Positions 45,954-54,556 of a stretch of DNA of 64,000 nucleotides are shown here, in pieces; within the stretch, counting starts at the first letter, position 1, and each line of letters starts with the position of its first letter. Position numbers and translations under genes: made by a program. Source of the stretch: Methylorubrum thiocyanatum. Its GTDB lineage: Bacteria > Pseudomonadota > Alphaproteobacteria > Rhizobiales > Beijerinckiaceae. The stretch covers positions 62,001 to 126,000 of the forward strand of contig JACJIB010000010.1 of NCBI GenBank assembly GCA_014138645.1. Direction: 5' to 3'. The notes below the pieces were generated by a model that was not told where the DNA came from, searched no databases, and was given only the letters and a program-made list of their open reading frames with translations.

Positions 45954-47885
45954 TCATGAGGCGCGGCGCATCGGGGGGATCGTGGAGACCGGGGCGGGAT
46001 CGAACAGGCCGACCGGCAGGCGGATCGGCTCGGGCGCCGGCTCCGGCACCACCGCGCCCCGCACCGACGTCCGGATCGGCGCCGGCTGGGCCGGTTCCGC
46101 GGCCGCCCCGTTGACACCGTTTCGACCGGCCTTCGCGGCGGCCTTGGCGCGGCTGCAGTCGAGCGGCAGGGTCACGGTCACCGCGGTGCCCTTCCCCGGC
46201 GCGCTCTCGACCGAGACAGCGCCGCCGTGCAGCCCGGCGAGGCCGCGCACCACCGAGAGGCCGAGTCCGGTGCCCTCGTGGCTGCGGCCGTAGCCGCCGC
46301 CGGCCTGGAAGAAGGGGTCGCCGAGCCGCGGCAGGTCGGCCTCGGTGATGCCGATGCCGTTGTCGCTCACCACCACGTCGAGATAGGCGCCGCCCCGGCG
46401 CACCATCACCTCCACCCGCCCGCCGCGGGGGGTGAACTTCACGGCGTTCGAGATCAGGTTGATCAGCATCTGGCGGCAGGCGCGGGCATCGGCCACGAGG
46501 GCACAGCCGGCCGGCACCGGGGCGCTCACCAGAGCGATCCCCGAGGCATCGGCCTTGAGCCGCATCAGGTCGCAGCAGCTGCGGATCAGCGCCTCGACAT
46601 CGACCGGCTCCGGCTGGAAGTCGAAATGGCCGCCGCGGATGCGCGAGATGTCGAGCAGCGTGTTGACCACGTCCAGCAGGTGGCGCCCGGACTGGGCGAT
46701 GATGCCGGCATATTCGCGGGAACGCTCCGGCGAGAGGCTCACCGCGCCCTCCCCCGACAGCACGTCCGAGAAGCCGATAATTGCGTTGAGCGGCGTGCGC
46801 AGCTCGTGGCTGACGGTGGCGAGGAAGTGGGTCTTCACCTCGTCGGCGCGCTCGGCCTCGGCGCGGGCGCGGTCGAGTTCCTGGGCGTGGCGGCGATGTT
46901 CGGACACGTCGCGGGTCACGGCGACGACGGTCGAGCCGTTGGCCCCGGCGAGCCCCGATTCGATCCGGTGCGCCCGCATCTCGGCGTAGATGGTGCGGCT
47001 GCCGTCGGCGCGCGGCGCGTCGAGATGCAGGCGGAAGGGCACCGTTGCCGGCATGCCGTGGGCGGCGACGTCGCTGATCGCCTGAAGCAGGGCCGGACGG
47101 TCGCCGATATGCACCCGGTCGAGCAGGCCGTGGCCGCGCAGCCGGCTCGCCTCGGCGCCGACGAAGCGGGCGGCCGAGCCGCTCGCCTCCAGCACGCGGC
47201 CGTTGGCGTCGTGCCACGTCACGAGGTCGTCGATGGCGGAGAGCAGCAGGCGGTCGCGGGCCTCGTTGTCCTGCATGCGCGCACGCCACTCGCCCTCGCG
47301 GCGCATGTGCTCCATCGCCTGCGCCGCGATGTGGCCGATGGCGGTCACGGCGAAGACCGGCATGACGACGGCGTTGGGCCAAGCCAGCGCGAGGCTTCCC
47401 ACCGGCAGGTAGCCGCTCAGCGCCACCGCGAAGGCGCCGAGGACGGCGATGACGGAGGCCGCGATCGTCGCCCGGCGCGAGCCGGAGATCATCGCCTCCA
47501 GCGGCACCGCCACGAGCCAGATGGCGGCGGCCGAACTCGCGCCGCCGGTGAGCGCGGCGAGGCAGACGACGATGCCGGTCAGGCCGAGCGAGGACAGGGC
47601 GTGCGCGATCCAGAGCGAGCCGGTGCGCGACAGGATGACGGCGGCCACGAGCGGCAGGAACAGGCTCGCGATGGCGAGCGCTTCGATGCCGCTCGGAACG
47701 CCGCGCCAGACGAGGTAGGGCGGCAGGCCCGCCATCATCACCGCGCCGGTGGCGAGCCGCGAAATGAGAAAGCGCTCGTGGCGGAAGCGCACGCCCGGCT
47801 CGGCCAGCGCGGAGGCATGGACCAGCCCGGCGAGCCGGGAATCGAAGAGGGAGGCAAGGGCACCGTCTTTACGCAACACCACCAC
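45954..47885 (-). CDS. Hybrid-free membrane histidine kinase (DivJ/PleC-like)
   Basis: A 643-residue sensor kinase starting at GTG. Residues 40-185 hold about six membrane spans. A PAS-like domain follows (DLVTWHDANGRVLEASGS). The HisKA phosphoacceptor box is FLATVSHELRTPLNAIIGF, and the HATPase domain has LISNAVKFTPRGG (N), DNGIGI (G1), DPFFQ (F) and GTGLGLSVV (G2). A Pro/Ala-rich tail of about 80 residues follows. The architecture resembles DivJ/PleC-type kinases of the cell-cycle phosphorelay, which would suit a CtrA-controlled flagellar system, but this is by architecture only. No response regulator gene is adjacent. Confidence 0.85.
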   Translation of the reverse strand: MVVLRKDGALASLFDSRLAGLVHASALAEPGVRFRHERFLISRLATGAVMMAGLPPYLVWRGVPSGIEALAIASLFLPLVAAVILSRTGSLWIAHALSSLGLTGIVVCLAALTGGASSAAAIWLVAVPLEAMISGSRRATIAASVIAVLGAFAVALSGYLPVGSLALAWPNAVVMPVFAVTAIGHIAAQAMEHMRREGEWRARMQDNEARDRLLLSAIDDLVTWHDANGRVLEASGSAARFVGAEASRLRGHGLLDRVHIGDRPALLQAISDVAAHGMPATVPFRLHLDAPRADGSRTIYAEMRAHRIESGLAGANGSTVVAVTRDVSEHRRHAQELDRARAEAERADEVKTHFLATVSHELRTPLNAIIGFSDVLSGEGAVSLSPERSREYAGIIAQSGRHLLDVVNTLLDISRIRGGHFDFQPEPVDVEALIRSCCDLMRLKADASGIALVSAPVPAGCALVADARACRQMLINLISNAVKFTPRGGRVEVMVRRGGAYLDVVVSDNGIGITEADLPRLGDPFFQAGGGYGRSHEGTGLGLSVVRGLAGLHGGAVSVESAPGKGTAVTVTLPLDCSRAKAAAKAGRNGVNGAAAEPAQPAPIRTSVRGAVVPEPAPEPIRLPVGLFDPAPVSTIPPMRRAS

Positions 47886-48263
47886 GCACAGCGCGAGTCC
47901 CCTCGAAAACGGGTGTCCCGCGCCCCTCGACTGCTCGTTACGATCTTCGAGGGAAACCGTCGCAGAGGCGGTTTAAGCGAGGATGAAAAGGGTCGCTCAC
48001 TTGCCGCCGACCGGCGTGCCGCGCGGCCCCGGCCGGGGCGCCGATCCCCGTTCTTCACAGCACCGGGCGGCTGCCGGAACGGGGCCGCGCAGAGGGTAAA
48101 CCGGGCGCCCGGAGCGCGGTCTTCCGCCGGACAAGGCTTCGTTCACCACGTCGACGTTTTGCCCGTCCCCGCTTCATCCGGCGGCGGCGCAACGGTGTCA
48201 GGATCAGGCGACCGAACCCCGCCGGCCGTGCCGGCCAAGCTGCGCCTTCCTGGAACCGGACCG

Positions 48264-48623
48264 ATGTCGTTTCTCCTGCGCGCCGCTCTCGTGATCGGCG
48301 CCCTCTCCTACCTCGCGCTCCAGCGCCAGGGCGGGCTCGACCCGGCGCGGCCGCAGACCGCCGCAGCGGGTATCGGCACGGGGATCGAGACGGGGATCGG
48401 GGCGGGCCGGACGATGGGCGATGCGATGGATCGCCTGACCACCGGCGGCATCGGCGCGCTGGTGAACGCGCTGCCACCCGAGACCCGCGCGGAGATGGCA
48501 CGGGCCGGGGCCGATGCCGTCGCGCGCCATGTCGCGGGACAGATCGCGCCGCCGCGTCCCTCGGTCGACACGCTCTCGGCGAGCGATCGACAGCCGCCCT
48601 GGCGGGGAGCCATATCGCACTGA
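48264..48623 (+). CDS. Hypothetical small membrane or secreted protein
   Basis: A 119-residue protein with a hydrophobic N-terminal segment (LLRAALVIGALSYLAL, residues 4-19), then a Gly/Thr-rich region (GIGTGIETGIGAGRTMGD) and a helical part with RAEMARAGADAVARHVAGQ. No known domain. A purine-rich ribosome site (GGAACCGG) lies just upstream. It precedes cydB by 63 bases on the same strand, in the place where cydA would be expected, but it bears no relation to CydA. Confidence 0.6.
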   Translation: MSFLLRAALVIGALSYLALQRQGGLDPARPQTAAAGIGTGIETGIGAGRTMGDAMDRLTTGGIGALVNALPPETRAEMARAGADAVARHVAGQIAPPRPSVDTLSASDRQPPWRGAISH

Positions 48624-48686
48624 GCGCGGTTCAGGCCTGAAGAGGCGATCCCCCGCAAGGGGCAGGCGCTGTCGGAGGGCGCGACG

Positions 48687-49730
48687 ATGTTCGGCTTCGG
48701 GAACGAGTACGAGGGCCTGGCCTTCTGGCTGCCGCTGGTCTGGGCCGGGCTGCTGGCGCTCGCGGTGGCGATGTACGTCGTCATCGACGGGTTCGATCTC
48801 GGCGTCGGCATCCTGTTCACCGCCGCGCGGCCCGGCAACTGGCGCGACCGGATGATGCTCTCGGTGGCGCCGATCTGGGACGGCAACGAGACGTGGCTCG
48901 TCCTCGGCGGCGGCGGATTGTTCGCGGTGTTCTCGGTCGCCTACGCGATCCTGCTGCCGGCGCTCTACCTGCCGATCATCCTGATGCTGATCGCGCTGAT
49001 CTTCCGGGGCGTCGCCTTCGAGTTCCGCTTCAAGGCCGAACGTTCGCAGGTGGTGTGGGACAATGCGTTCCACTACGGCTCGCTCACCGCCACCTTCGCG
49101 CAGGGCATGGTGCTCGGCGCCTTCGTCCAGGGCTTCCAGACCGAGGGCCGGGGCTTTGCCGGCGGCACGTTCGACTGGCTCACGCCCTTCAGCGTGATGA
49201 CCGGGATCGGCCTCGTCTGCGGCTACGGGCTGCTCGGCGCCACGTGGTGCGTGATGAAGACCTCCGGCGAGTTGGAGATCTGGTCGCGGATCAAGGCCAA
49301 GCAGTTCCTGATCGGCACCGTCATCTCGATGGCGATCGTCAGCGCCTGGGTGCCGTTCCTCGGCCTGCACATCCAGTGGCGCTGGTTCTCCTGGCCGAAC
49401 GTGCTGTTCGTGGCCCCCGTGCCGTTGCTGACCGCCTTCGTCTGCTGGCGGATCTGGAAGGCGATCGAGGACGGGCGCGAGGTCGCCCCCTTCCTGCTCT
49501 CGATCGCCCTGTTCCTGCTCGGCTTTCTCGGCCTGGCGATCAGCCTGTTCCCCTATATCGTGCCGCCCAAGCTCACGATCTGGCAGGCCGCCAACGCGAC
49601 CTCGGCGCTGCAATTCGCCCTCGTCGGCTACTCGGTCGTGATGCCGCTGACGCTGGCCTACACGGCCTACGCCTACTGGGTCTTCCGGGGGAAGATCGAG
49701 GAGAACCCGAACGCGGCGAGCTATCATTGA
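48687..49730 (+). CDS. cydB: Cytochrome bd-type quinol oxidase subunit II (CydB)
   Basis: A 347-residue membrane protein with about eight spans. VIDGFDLGVGILF and WDGNETWLVLGGGGLFAVF are family signatures, as are LIFRGVAFEFRFKAE and the final LVGYSVVMPLTLAYTAYAYW. CydB pairs with the haem-bearing CydA in cytochrome bd, a high-affinity terminal oxidase useful at low oxygen. No cydA is found upstream in this window, so either the partner is elsewhere or this subunit has diverged. The small DUF2474 gene overlaps its end. Confidence 0.9.
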   Translation: MFGFGNEYEGLAFWLPLVWAGLLALAVAMYVVIDGFDLGVGILFTAARPGNWRDRMMLSVAPIWDGNETWLVLGGGGLFAVFSVAYAILLPALYLPIILMLIALIFRGVAFEFRFKAERSQVVWDNAFHYGSLTATFAQGMVLGAFVQGFQTEGRGFAGGTFDWLTPFSVMTGIGLVCGYGLLGATWCVMKTSGELEIWSRIKAKQFLIGTVISMAIVSAWVPFLGLHIQWRWFSWPNVLFVAPVPLLTAFVCWRIWKAIEDGREVAPFLLSIALFLLGFLGLAISLFPYIVPPKLTIWQAANATSALQFALVGYSVVMPLTLAYTAYAYWVFRGKIEENPNAASYH

Positions 49731-49825
49731 GCCTCCGGCGCATCCTCTGGTTCGTCGCCCTCTACGGCCTGAGCCTCGTCGCCTTCACGGCGCTCGTATA
49801 CTTCATCCGTGCCATCGCGCGGTGA
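49727..49825 (+). CDS. DUF2474-type small membrane protein (CydX-like partner)
   Basis: A 32-residue single-span protein: SLRRILWFVALYGLSLVAFT followed by ALVYFIRAIAR. It starts at TTG overlapping the cydB stop (TTGA). Tiny membrane proteins of the DUF2474 family follow cydB/cioB genes in proteobacteria and, like CydX, may stabilise the oxidase. The small size and the overlap are the main evidence. Confidence 0.75.
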   Translation: MSLRRILWFVALYGLSLVAFTALVYFIRAIAR

Positions 49826-49885
49826 GGCGGGCACCCCTCGGAGGCAGAGCGGGAGGCCGGTTCGAAGCCCGAGCGGCCGCGACAT

Positions 49886-49904
49886 CCCCGGCGTGTCTCC
49901 GGGG
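49886..49904 (+). terminator. Weak GC hairpin after the oxidase genes
   Basis: CCCCGG (49886-49891) pairs with CCGGGG (49899-49904) around GCGTGTCT, about 60 bases past the DUF2474 stop. There is no T-tract, so termination would be weak or Rho-assisted. Confidence 0.35.
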
Positions 49905-50021
49905 TCACCGCCAGCGTCCATCGTCATCCCTCCCCCTTCGCGCGCGTAGCCTTGCCGCCCCCCGCTCCGCTAAGGTCGGCGCCGTGACGGGTGATGTCGG
50001 GCGGGTGGCGAACGGTTCGCG

Positions 50022-52469
50022 ATGACGGCGCAGGGACCGGACAGGCCGGGCGAGGACGGGACCGAGACCCGGGCCGCGGCGCGCGAGGCCGCGCGGGCGG
50101 CCGCCCTGCTCGCGCGCCAGCTCGGCCGCCTCGCCGGGAGCGCGGGCCGCAGCGTCTGGCGCAGCGGAACCGCCGCCGCAAGAGGCGCCGCGCGGGAGGC
50201 CGCGCCGGTCCTCGCCCGAACGCGCACCCGCCTGCGCGCGACGGGACACCGGGATGCCGCCGCAGCCCCGGTCGCCGAGACGGTCCCGCAGGCGCCGCGC
50301 CGCTCGACCCGCCTGTCCCGCCGGCCCTGGCTCCTCGGGCTCGCCGTCCTCGTCGGCCTGCCGCTGGTGATCCTGGCCGGCTATGTCTTCGCCGCCTTCG
50401 CCACCCTGCCGCCGCTGGGCGGAGCCGCGCCGGAGGCGGGCCAGCGCGCGCTCGTGGTGGAGGCCGAGAGCGGCCGATCCTTTGCCACCCGCGGCGCCTT
50501 CCAGGGCGAGCGGCTCACCGAGAAGACCCTGCCGCCCCGCCTCGCCCAGGCGATCGTCGCGATCGAGGACCGGCGCTTCTACAGCCACTGGGGAATCGAC
50601 CTGCGCGGCATGGCGCGGGCCGTCTGGCGCAATGCCACCGGCGGCGGCGTGCGCGAGGGCGGATCGACCATCACCCAGCAATATGCCCGGCTCACCTCGC
50701 TCACCCAGGAGAAGACGCTCAAGCGCAAGATCCAGGAGGCGTTCCTGGCCCTGCGCCTGGAGAGCACCCTGTCGAAGCCCGAAATCCTCGTCGGCTATCT
50801 CAACACCGCCTATTTCGGCGCCGGCGCCTATGGGGCGGATGCGGCGGCCCGGCGCTATTTCGGTCACGGGGCCGAGGGGCTGACCCTGCCGGAGGCGGCG
50901 ATGCTCGCCGGCCTCGTGCGCGCCCCTTCGCAACTCGCCCCGACCCGCAATTTCGGCGGCGCCAAGGAGCGGGCCGACCTCGTGCTTCAGGCCATGGTCG
51001 AGACCGGCGCGATCAGCCAAGCCGAGGCCGATAAGGCGCGGGCGGCGAAGCTGACGCTCCACACTCCGTCCGAGACGCCGCCGGGCACCAACTACTTCCT
51101 CGACGCGCTCCAGGGCGAGGTGAAGCGGCTGACCGAGGCGGCCGGCGACGTCACCGTGCGCTCGACGCTCAACCTCGAGCTCCAGAGCCTCGCCGAGGGC
51201 GTGCTCGCCCGCCGCCTCGACGCGGAGGGCGGAAAGAAGAAGGTCGGCCAGGGCGCGCTGGTGGCGCTCGCTCCGGACGGAGCGATCCTCGCCATGGTGG
51301 GCGGGCGCGACTACGAGGACAGCCAGTTCAACCGGGCGATCCAGGCCAAGCGGCAGGCCGGCTCGCTGTTCAAGCTGTTCGTGTACCTCGCTGCCTACGG
51401 CAAGGGATTCACCCCCGACAGCGTGCTCGTCGATCGCCCGACCCAGATCGGCGAGTGGGAGCCGCAGAACGCCAACAACCGCTTTCGCGGGGCACTGCCC
51501 CTGCGCTCGGCCTTCGCGCTCTCGGTCAACACCATCGCCGCCCAGCTCGGCGAAGAGGTCGGGATCGCGTCCGTCATCGCCGAAGCGCGCCGCCTCGGGG
51601 TGCAATCGGACCTACCGGAGGTGCCGAGCCTCGCGCTCGGCTCGGCCGACGTCTCGCTCCTCGAGATGACCCGCGCCTTTGCCGGCGTGCTCGGCCCCGG
51701 CGTGCCGGTGGAGCCCTACCTCGTCCGCACGATCCGCGGGAGCGGCCCGCAACCCCTCTACCAGCGCCCCGCGCCGAAGGCCGGGTCACCGATGGATTCG
51801 CAGGTCCAGTCGATGATGCTCGACTCGCTCCAGGCGGTGGTCGAATCCGGCACCGGCAAGGCGGCGCGGGTCGGCGGCCTTGCGGTCGGCGGCAAGACCG
51901 GCACCAGCCAGGATTTCCGCGATGCGTGGTTCATCGGGCTGACGCCGGACATGATCGTCGGCGTGTGGGTCGGCAACGACGACAACGCGCCGATGAACAA
52001 GGTGACCGGCGGCGACATTCCGGCTCGCGTCTTCCACGACTTCGTCGAGCGGGCGCAGAAGGTGCTGAAGGGCCGCAAGCGCCCCGCGCCGTCCGCCGCG
52101 CGGGCGGAGCCGGTCCCGGCAAGCGCCGTGGCGCCCGCGCCGAGCCCGGCCACGGGCGAGGTGCGCGGCGTGCCCGAGGTCGTCGATACCGGCACGCTGA
52201 CGATCCGCGGACGCACGGTGCACCTGCTCGGCGTCGTCGGCGAGGGCGGCGCACTCGCCCGCCAGCTCGCGCGCTACCTGCGCCGCCGCGAGGTCGTCTG
52301 CTCGGGCGAGCCCGCGGGACTCCGCTGCCGGCTGGATGGCGACGACCTCGCCGCCCTGATCGTCACGGCCGGCGGCGCGCGGGCGAGCGAGGACGCACCG
52401 TCCGACCTGATCGAGGCCGAGGATCAGGCCCGGGCCGAGCGCGCGGGCTTGTGGCAACGGGAGCGGTGA
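50022..52469 (+). CDS. Penicillin-binding protein 1A-type with extra C-terminal domain
   Basis: An 815-residue bifunctional peptidoglycan synthase. A basic N-terminus of about 100 residues precedes one membrane span (LLGLAVLVGLPLVILAGYV, about 108-126). The glycosyltransferase domain has AIVAIEDRRFYSHWGID and GGSTITQQYARL. The transpeptidase has RQAGSLFKLFVYLAAY with the SxxK active serine, SVNT for the SxN motif and GKTGTS. Residues about 720-815, after a Pro/Ala linker, form an added domain (DTGTLTIRGRTVHLLGV ... VVCSGEP ... GDDLAALIV ... ERAGLW) that resembles a degenerate SNase/thermonuclease-like fold. It starts 196 bases after the oxidase genes. Confidence 0.88.
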   Translation: MTAQGPDRPGEDGTETRAAAREAARAAALLARQLGRLAGSAGRSVWRSGTAAARGAAREAAPVLARTRTRLRATGHRDAAAAPVAETVPQAPRRSTRLSRRPWLLGLAVLVGLPLVILAGYVFAAFATLPPLGGAAPEAGQRALVVEAESGRSFATRGAFQGERLTEKTLPPRLAQAIVAIEDRRFYSHWGIDLRGMARAVWRNATGGGVREGGSTITQQYARLTSLTQEKTLKRKIQEAFLALRLESTLSKPEILVGYLNTAYFGAGAYGADAAARRYFGHGAEGLTLPEAAMLAGLVRAPSQLAPTRNFGGAKERADLVLQAMVETGAISQAEADKARAAKLTLHTPSETPPGTNYFLDALQGEVKRLTEAAGDVTVRSTLNLELQSLAEGVLARRLDAEGGKKKVGQGALVALAPDGAILAMVGGRDYEDSQFNRAIQAKRQAGSLFKLFVYLAAYGKGFTPDSVLVDRPTQIGEWEPQNANNRFRGALPLRSAFALSVNTIAAQLGEEVGIASVIAEARRLGVQSDLPEVPSLALGSADVSLLEMTRAFAGVLGPGVPVEPYLVRTIRGSGPQPLYQRPAPKAGSPMDSQVQSMMLDSLQAVVESGTGKAARVGGLAVGGKTGTSQDFRDAWFIGLTPDMIVGVWVGNDDNAPMNKVTGGDIPARVFHDFVERAQKVLKGRKRPAPSAARAEPVPASAVAPAPSPATGEVRGVPEVVDTGTLTIRGRTVHLLGVVGEGGALARQLARYLRRREVVCSGEPAGLRCRLDGDDLAALIVTAGGARASEDAPSDLIEAEDQARAERAGLWQRER

Positions 52470-52506
52470 GACGGGGCGTGCGTTGCGGTGATCGGCCCCC
52501 GCGCGC

Positions 52507-53379
52507 TCACGGCTCGGGCACGGCCTGAAGCTCCGCCGTGCTGGCCAGGATCGTCTCCTTCAACGCCGTCGCGATCGGATGCTGATGGCCTGAGCCGAGC
52601 ACGACGAACTCGACCTCGCCGATTGCAGGCAGCCCGGCCGATTTCGGGATCGGTGCCAGTCCCGGCGGCATGACCCTGGCCGAGTGCGGCGCGAAGCCCA
52701 GACCCGCTTCGACGGCGGCGCGCAGCCCCATCAGGCTGCCGCTGGTGCAGGCGATCCGCCAGGAGCGCCCGGCCGCTTCGAGCGCATCGAGCGCCAGCGC
52801 GCGCGTCATCGAGGGCGGCGGATAGAGGATCAGGGGCACCGGCAGCGCCGGATCGGGGAGCGAGCCGGGGCGGCCGGCCCAGATCAGTTCCTCCGCCCAG
52901 GCCAACTCGCCGCGCGGATCGCCGCGTCGGCGCTTGCAGAAGATCACGTCGAGTTCGCCCGCATCGTAGCCCTGGTAGAGGGTCCGGCTGAGCCCGACCG
53001 TCAACTGTAGGTCCACGGAGGGATGGCGATCCGCGAAACGCGCGAGCACCTGGGCCAGGGCCGACAGGGTGTAGTCTTCGGAGACGCCGAGGCGGATGCG
53101 ACCGCGCAGGCCGCTCGGCGAGAAGAAGGCGCGAAGCCGGTCGTGCGCCTCCAACAGGTCGCGGGCGAAGCCGATCATGGCTTGGCCGTCCGGCGTCGCG
53201 GCGACCCGGTGCGTGTCCCGCATGAGGAGGGGGCGGTCCAGCGCCTGTTCGAGCCGCGCGATGTGCCCGCTGACCGTGGATTGCCGCACGCCCAGCACCC
53301 CCGCGGCGGCCGTGAAGCTGCCGCTGTCGAGGACGGCCAGGAAGGAGCGGATCTGATCGAGGTTCAGGTTGCTCATCAT
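52507..53379 (-). CDS. LysR-type transcriptional regulator
   Basis: A 290-residue regulator. The N-terminal winged helix-turn-helix contains LDQIRSFLAVLDSGSFTAAA and GVRQSTVSGHIARLEQALDR, followed by the conserved LL-linker. The effector-binding domain begins near residue 90 with GRIRLGVSEDYTL. The ligand is unknown. Two adjacent ATG codons (53379 and 53376) are possible starts. The divergent gene at 53474 is a small membrane protein and could be its target. An imperfect palindrome overlaps the start and may mediate autoregulation. Confidence 0.9.
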   Translation of the reverse strand: MMSNLNLDQIRSFLAVLDSGSFTAAAGVLGVRQSTVSGHIARLEQALDRPLLMRDTHRVAATPDGQAMIGFARDLLEAHDRLRAFFSPSGLRGRIRLGVSEDYTLSALAQVLARFADRHPSVDLQLTVGLSRTLYQGYDAGELDVIFCKRRRGDPRGELAWAEELIWAGRPGSLPDPALPVPLILYPPPSMTRALALDALEAAGRSWRIACTSGSLMGLRAAVEAGLGFAPHSARVMPPGLAPIPKSAGLPAIGEVEFVVLGSGHQHPIATALKETILASTAELQAVPEP

Positions 53380-53389
53380 GATTCGTGAT
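53375..53389. promoter_or_regulatory. Possible LysR box over the regulator start
   Basis: ATCATGATTCGTGAT contains ATCA-N7-TGAT, which fits the generic T-N11-A LysR box. It covers the start codons of the LysR gene. The motif is short, and chance matches are common. Confidence 0.3.
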
Positions 53390-53473
53390 AGCCGATATCC
53401 CTACCGGCCAGGAGCCCGGCGGGCATAGGATCGCGGCCGACCCAGACCTTCCGCCCAGCGCGAAGCCTCGCCG

Positions 53474-53692
53474 ATGACTGCACCCGTTGCCATCACCATG
53501 ATCTTCATCGGCGGCTTCGTCGCAATCCCGGCCCTCGGCCGATGGGCTCTTCAAATCACCGAGGCCCTCGCGTTCCTCCTGGCGACCGTCGTCGTCGTCA
53601 CCATCATCCTGTTCCTCTGCAATCGTTGGCCGGAATACTATGCCAACCCGCGAGCCCCGGTCGTCGTCACGGATCCACCTCTCGACGATTAG
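53474..53692 (+). CDS. Hypothetical two-span membrane protein
   Basis: A 72-residue protein, mostly hydrophobic, with two spans (about residues 5-22 and 30-49: AFLLATVVVVTIILFLC), then a short polar tail NRWPEYYANPRAPVVV. No family recognised. It is divergent from the LysR gene across 94 bases and lies 43 bases ahead of the DUF1275 gene on the same strand. It may be a small target gene of the regulator. Confidence 0.55.
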   Translation: MTAPVAITMIFIGGFVAIPALGRWALQITEALAFLLATVVVVTIILFLCNRWPEYYANPRAPVVVTDPPLDD

Positions 53693-53735
53693 CCGATCGC
53701 GCCGCCCTCATCGTTTGCCAACCAGGGACAGTCTG

Positions 53736-54515
53736 GTGAAGCCGCAGATCACGCGTGGCGGCACATCCGCCGCAACCGGCCTCGCCTTCGTCGCCGGCTT
53801 CGTCGATGCCGCCGCCTTCATCGCGTTGACGGGCCTGTTCACGGCGCACATCACCGGCAACTTCGTTCTCATCGGTGCCGAGTTGGTCGCGCGTTCGAGC
53901 GGCGTGATGGCGAAACTCCTGGCGCTGCCGGTCTTCGTGGGTGCGGTGGCGGGCGCACGCATCCTCGCGTTGCTCCTGGAGCGGCGCGACGGCGATCCGC
54001 TGCCCTGGCTGCTCGCCGTCGAGGCGGGCCTGCTCGCGGGTTTCGGCCTCTGCGGGATCCTGTGGTCGCCGCTGGTCGCGCCCGACGGCGTCCCGGCCCT
54101 GACCGTCGGCATGCTCGCCGTCGCGGCCATGGGGGTGCAGAACGCGATCGGCCGTCTCTCGCTGGGCCATCTCGCTCCGACCACGGTGATGACCGTGAGC
54201 GTGAGCCAAGCCGTCATCGACGCGACGGACCTCGCCCTGCGGACCTCCGGAGATCCGGCTCAGACCCGCGCGCGGTTTCTGCGCGTCCTGCCGGCCATCG
54301 CCGCCTTCGCCGCGGGCGCCCTCTGCGGAGCGTTCGGGATCGCTTATCTGGCCTTCGGCTGCGTCGCGCTGCCGATCCTGATCCTGGTCGGCTTGATCGT
54401 CCTCGCGACGACGCCGACGGGAGCGGACGCCACGACCGCGGCTGCGCCCGCGCCATCGCGCAAGGACGGATTGCCGGGAACGGCGCGCGGCCTCGCCTCC
54501 GCGCCCGAGCGGTGA
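53736..54515 (+). CDS. DUF1275 family membrane protein
   Basis: A 259-residue, six-span membrane protein. LAFVAGFVDAAAFIALTGLF and TAHITGNFVLIGAELV near the start, and AAMGVQNAIGRLSL with TVMTVSVSQAVIDATDLAL in the middle, match DUF1275 (YoaK-type). Transport of an unknown solute is likely. A GTG at 53736 preceded by AGGGA is the best start. It follows the small membrane protein on the same strand, suggesting a common operon divergent from the LysR regulator. Confidence 0.85.
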   Translation: MKPQITRGGTSAATGLAFVAGFVDAAAFIALTGLFTAHITGNFVLIGAELVARSSGVMAKLLALPVFVGAVAGARILALLLERRDGDPLPWLLAVEAGLLAGFGLCGILWSPLVAPDGVPALTVGMLAVAAMGVQNAIGRLSLGHLAPTTVMTVSVSQAVIDATDLALRTSGDPAQTRARFLRVLPAIAAFAAGALCGAFGIAYLAFGCVALPILILVGLIVLATTPTGADATTAAAPAPSRKDGLPGTARGLASAPER

Positions 54516-54556
54516 GGCAAGCGCGGCCGCCCGATCAGGCGCGGTCTCGGCACGGC

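Noticed and set aside
46227-48623. 798-residue open frame on the plus strand opposite the histidine kinase
   Set aside because: Only its last 119 residues, starting at 48264 outside the kinase gene, look like a real protein, and those are annotated separately.
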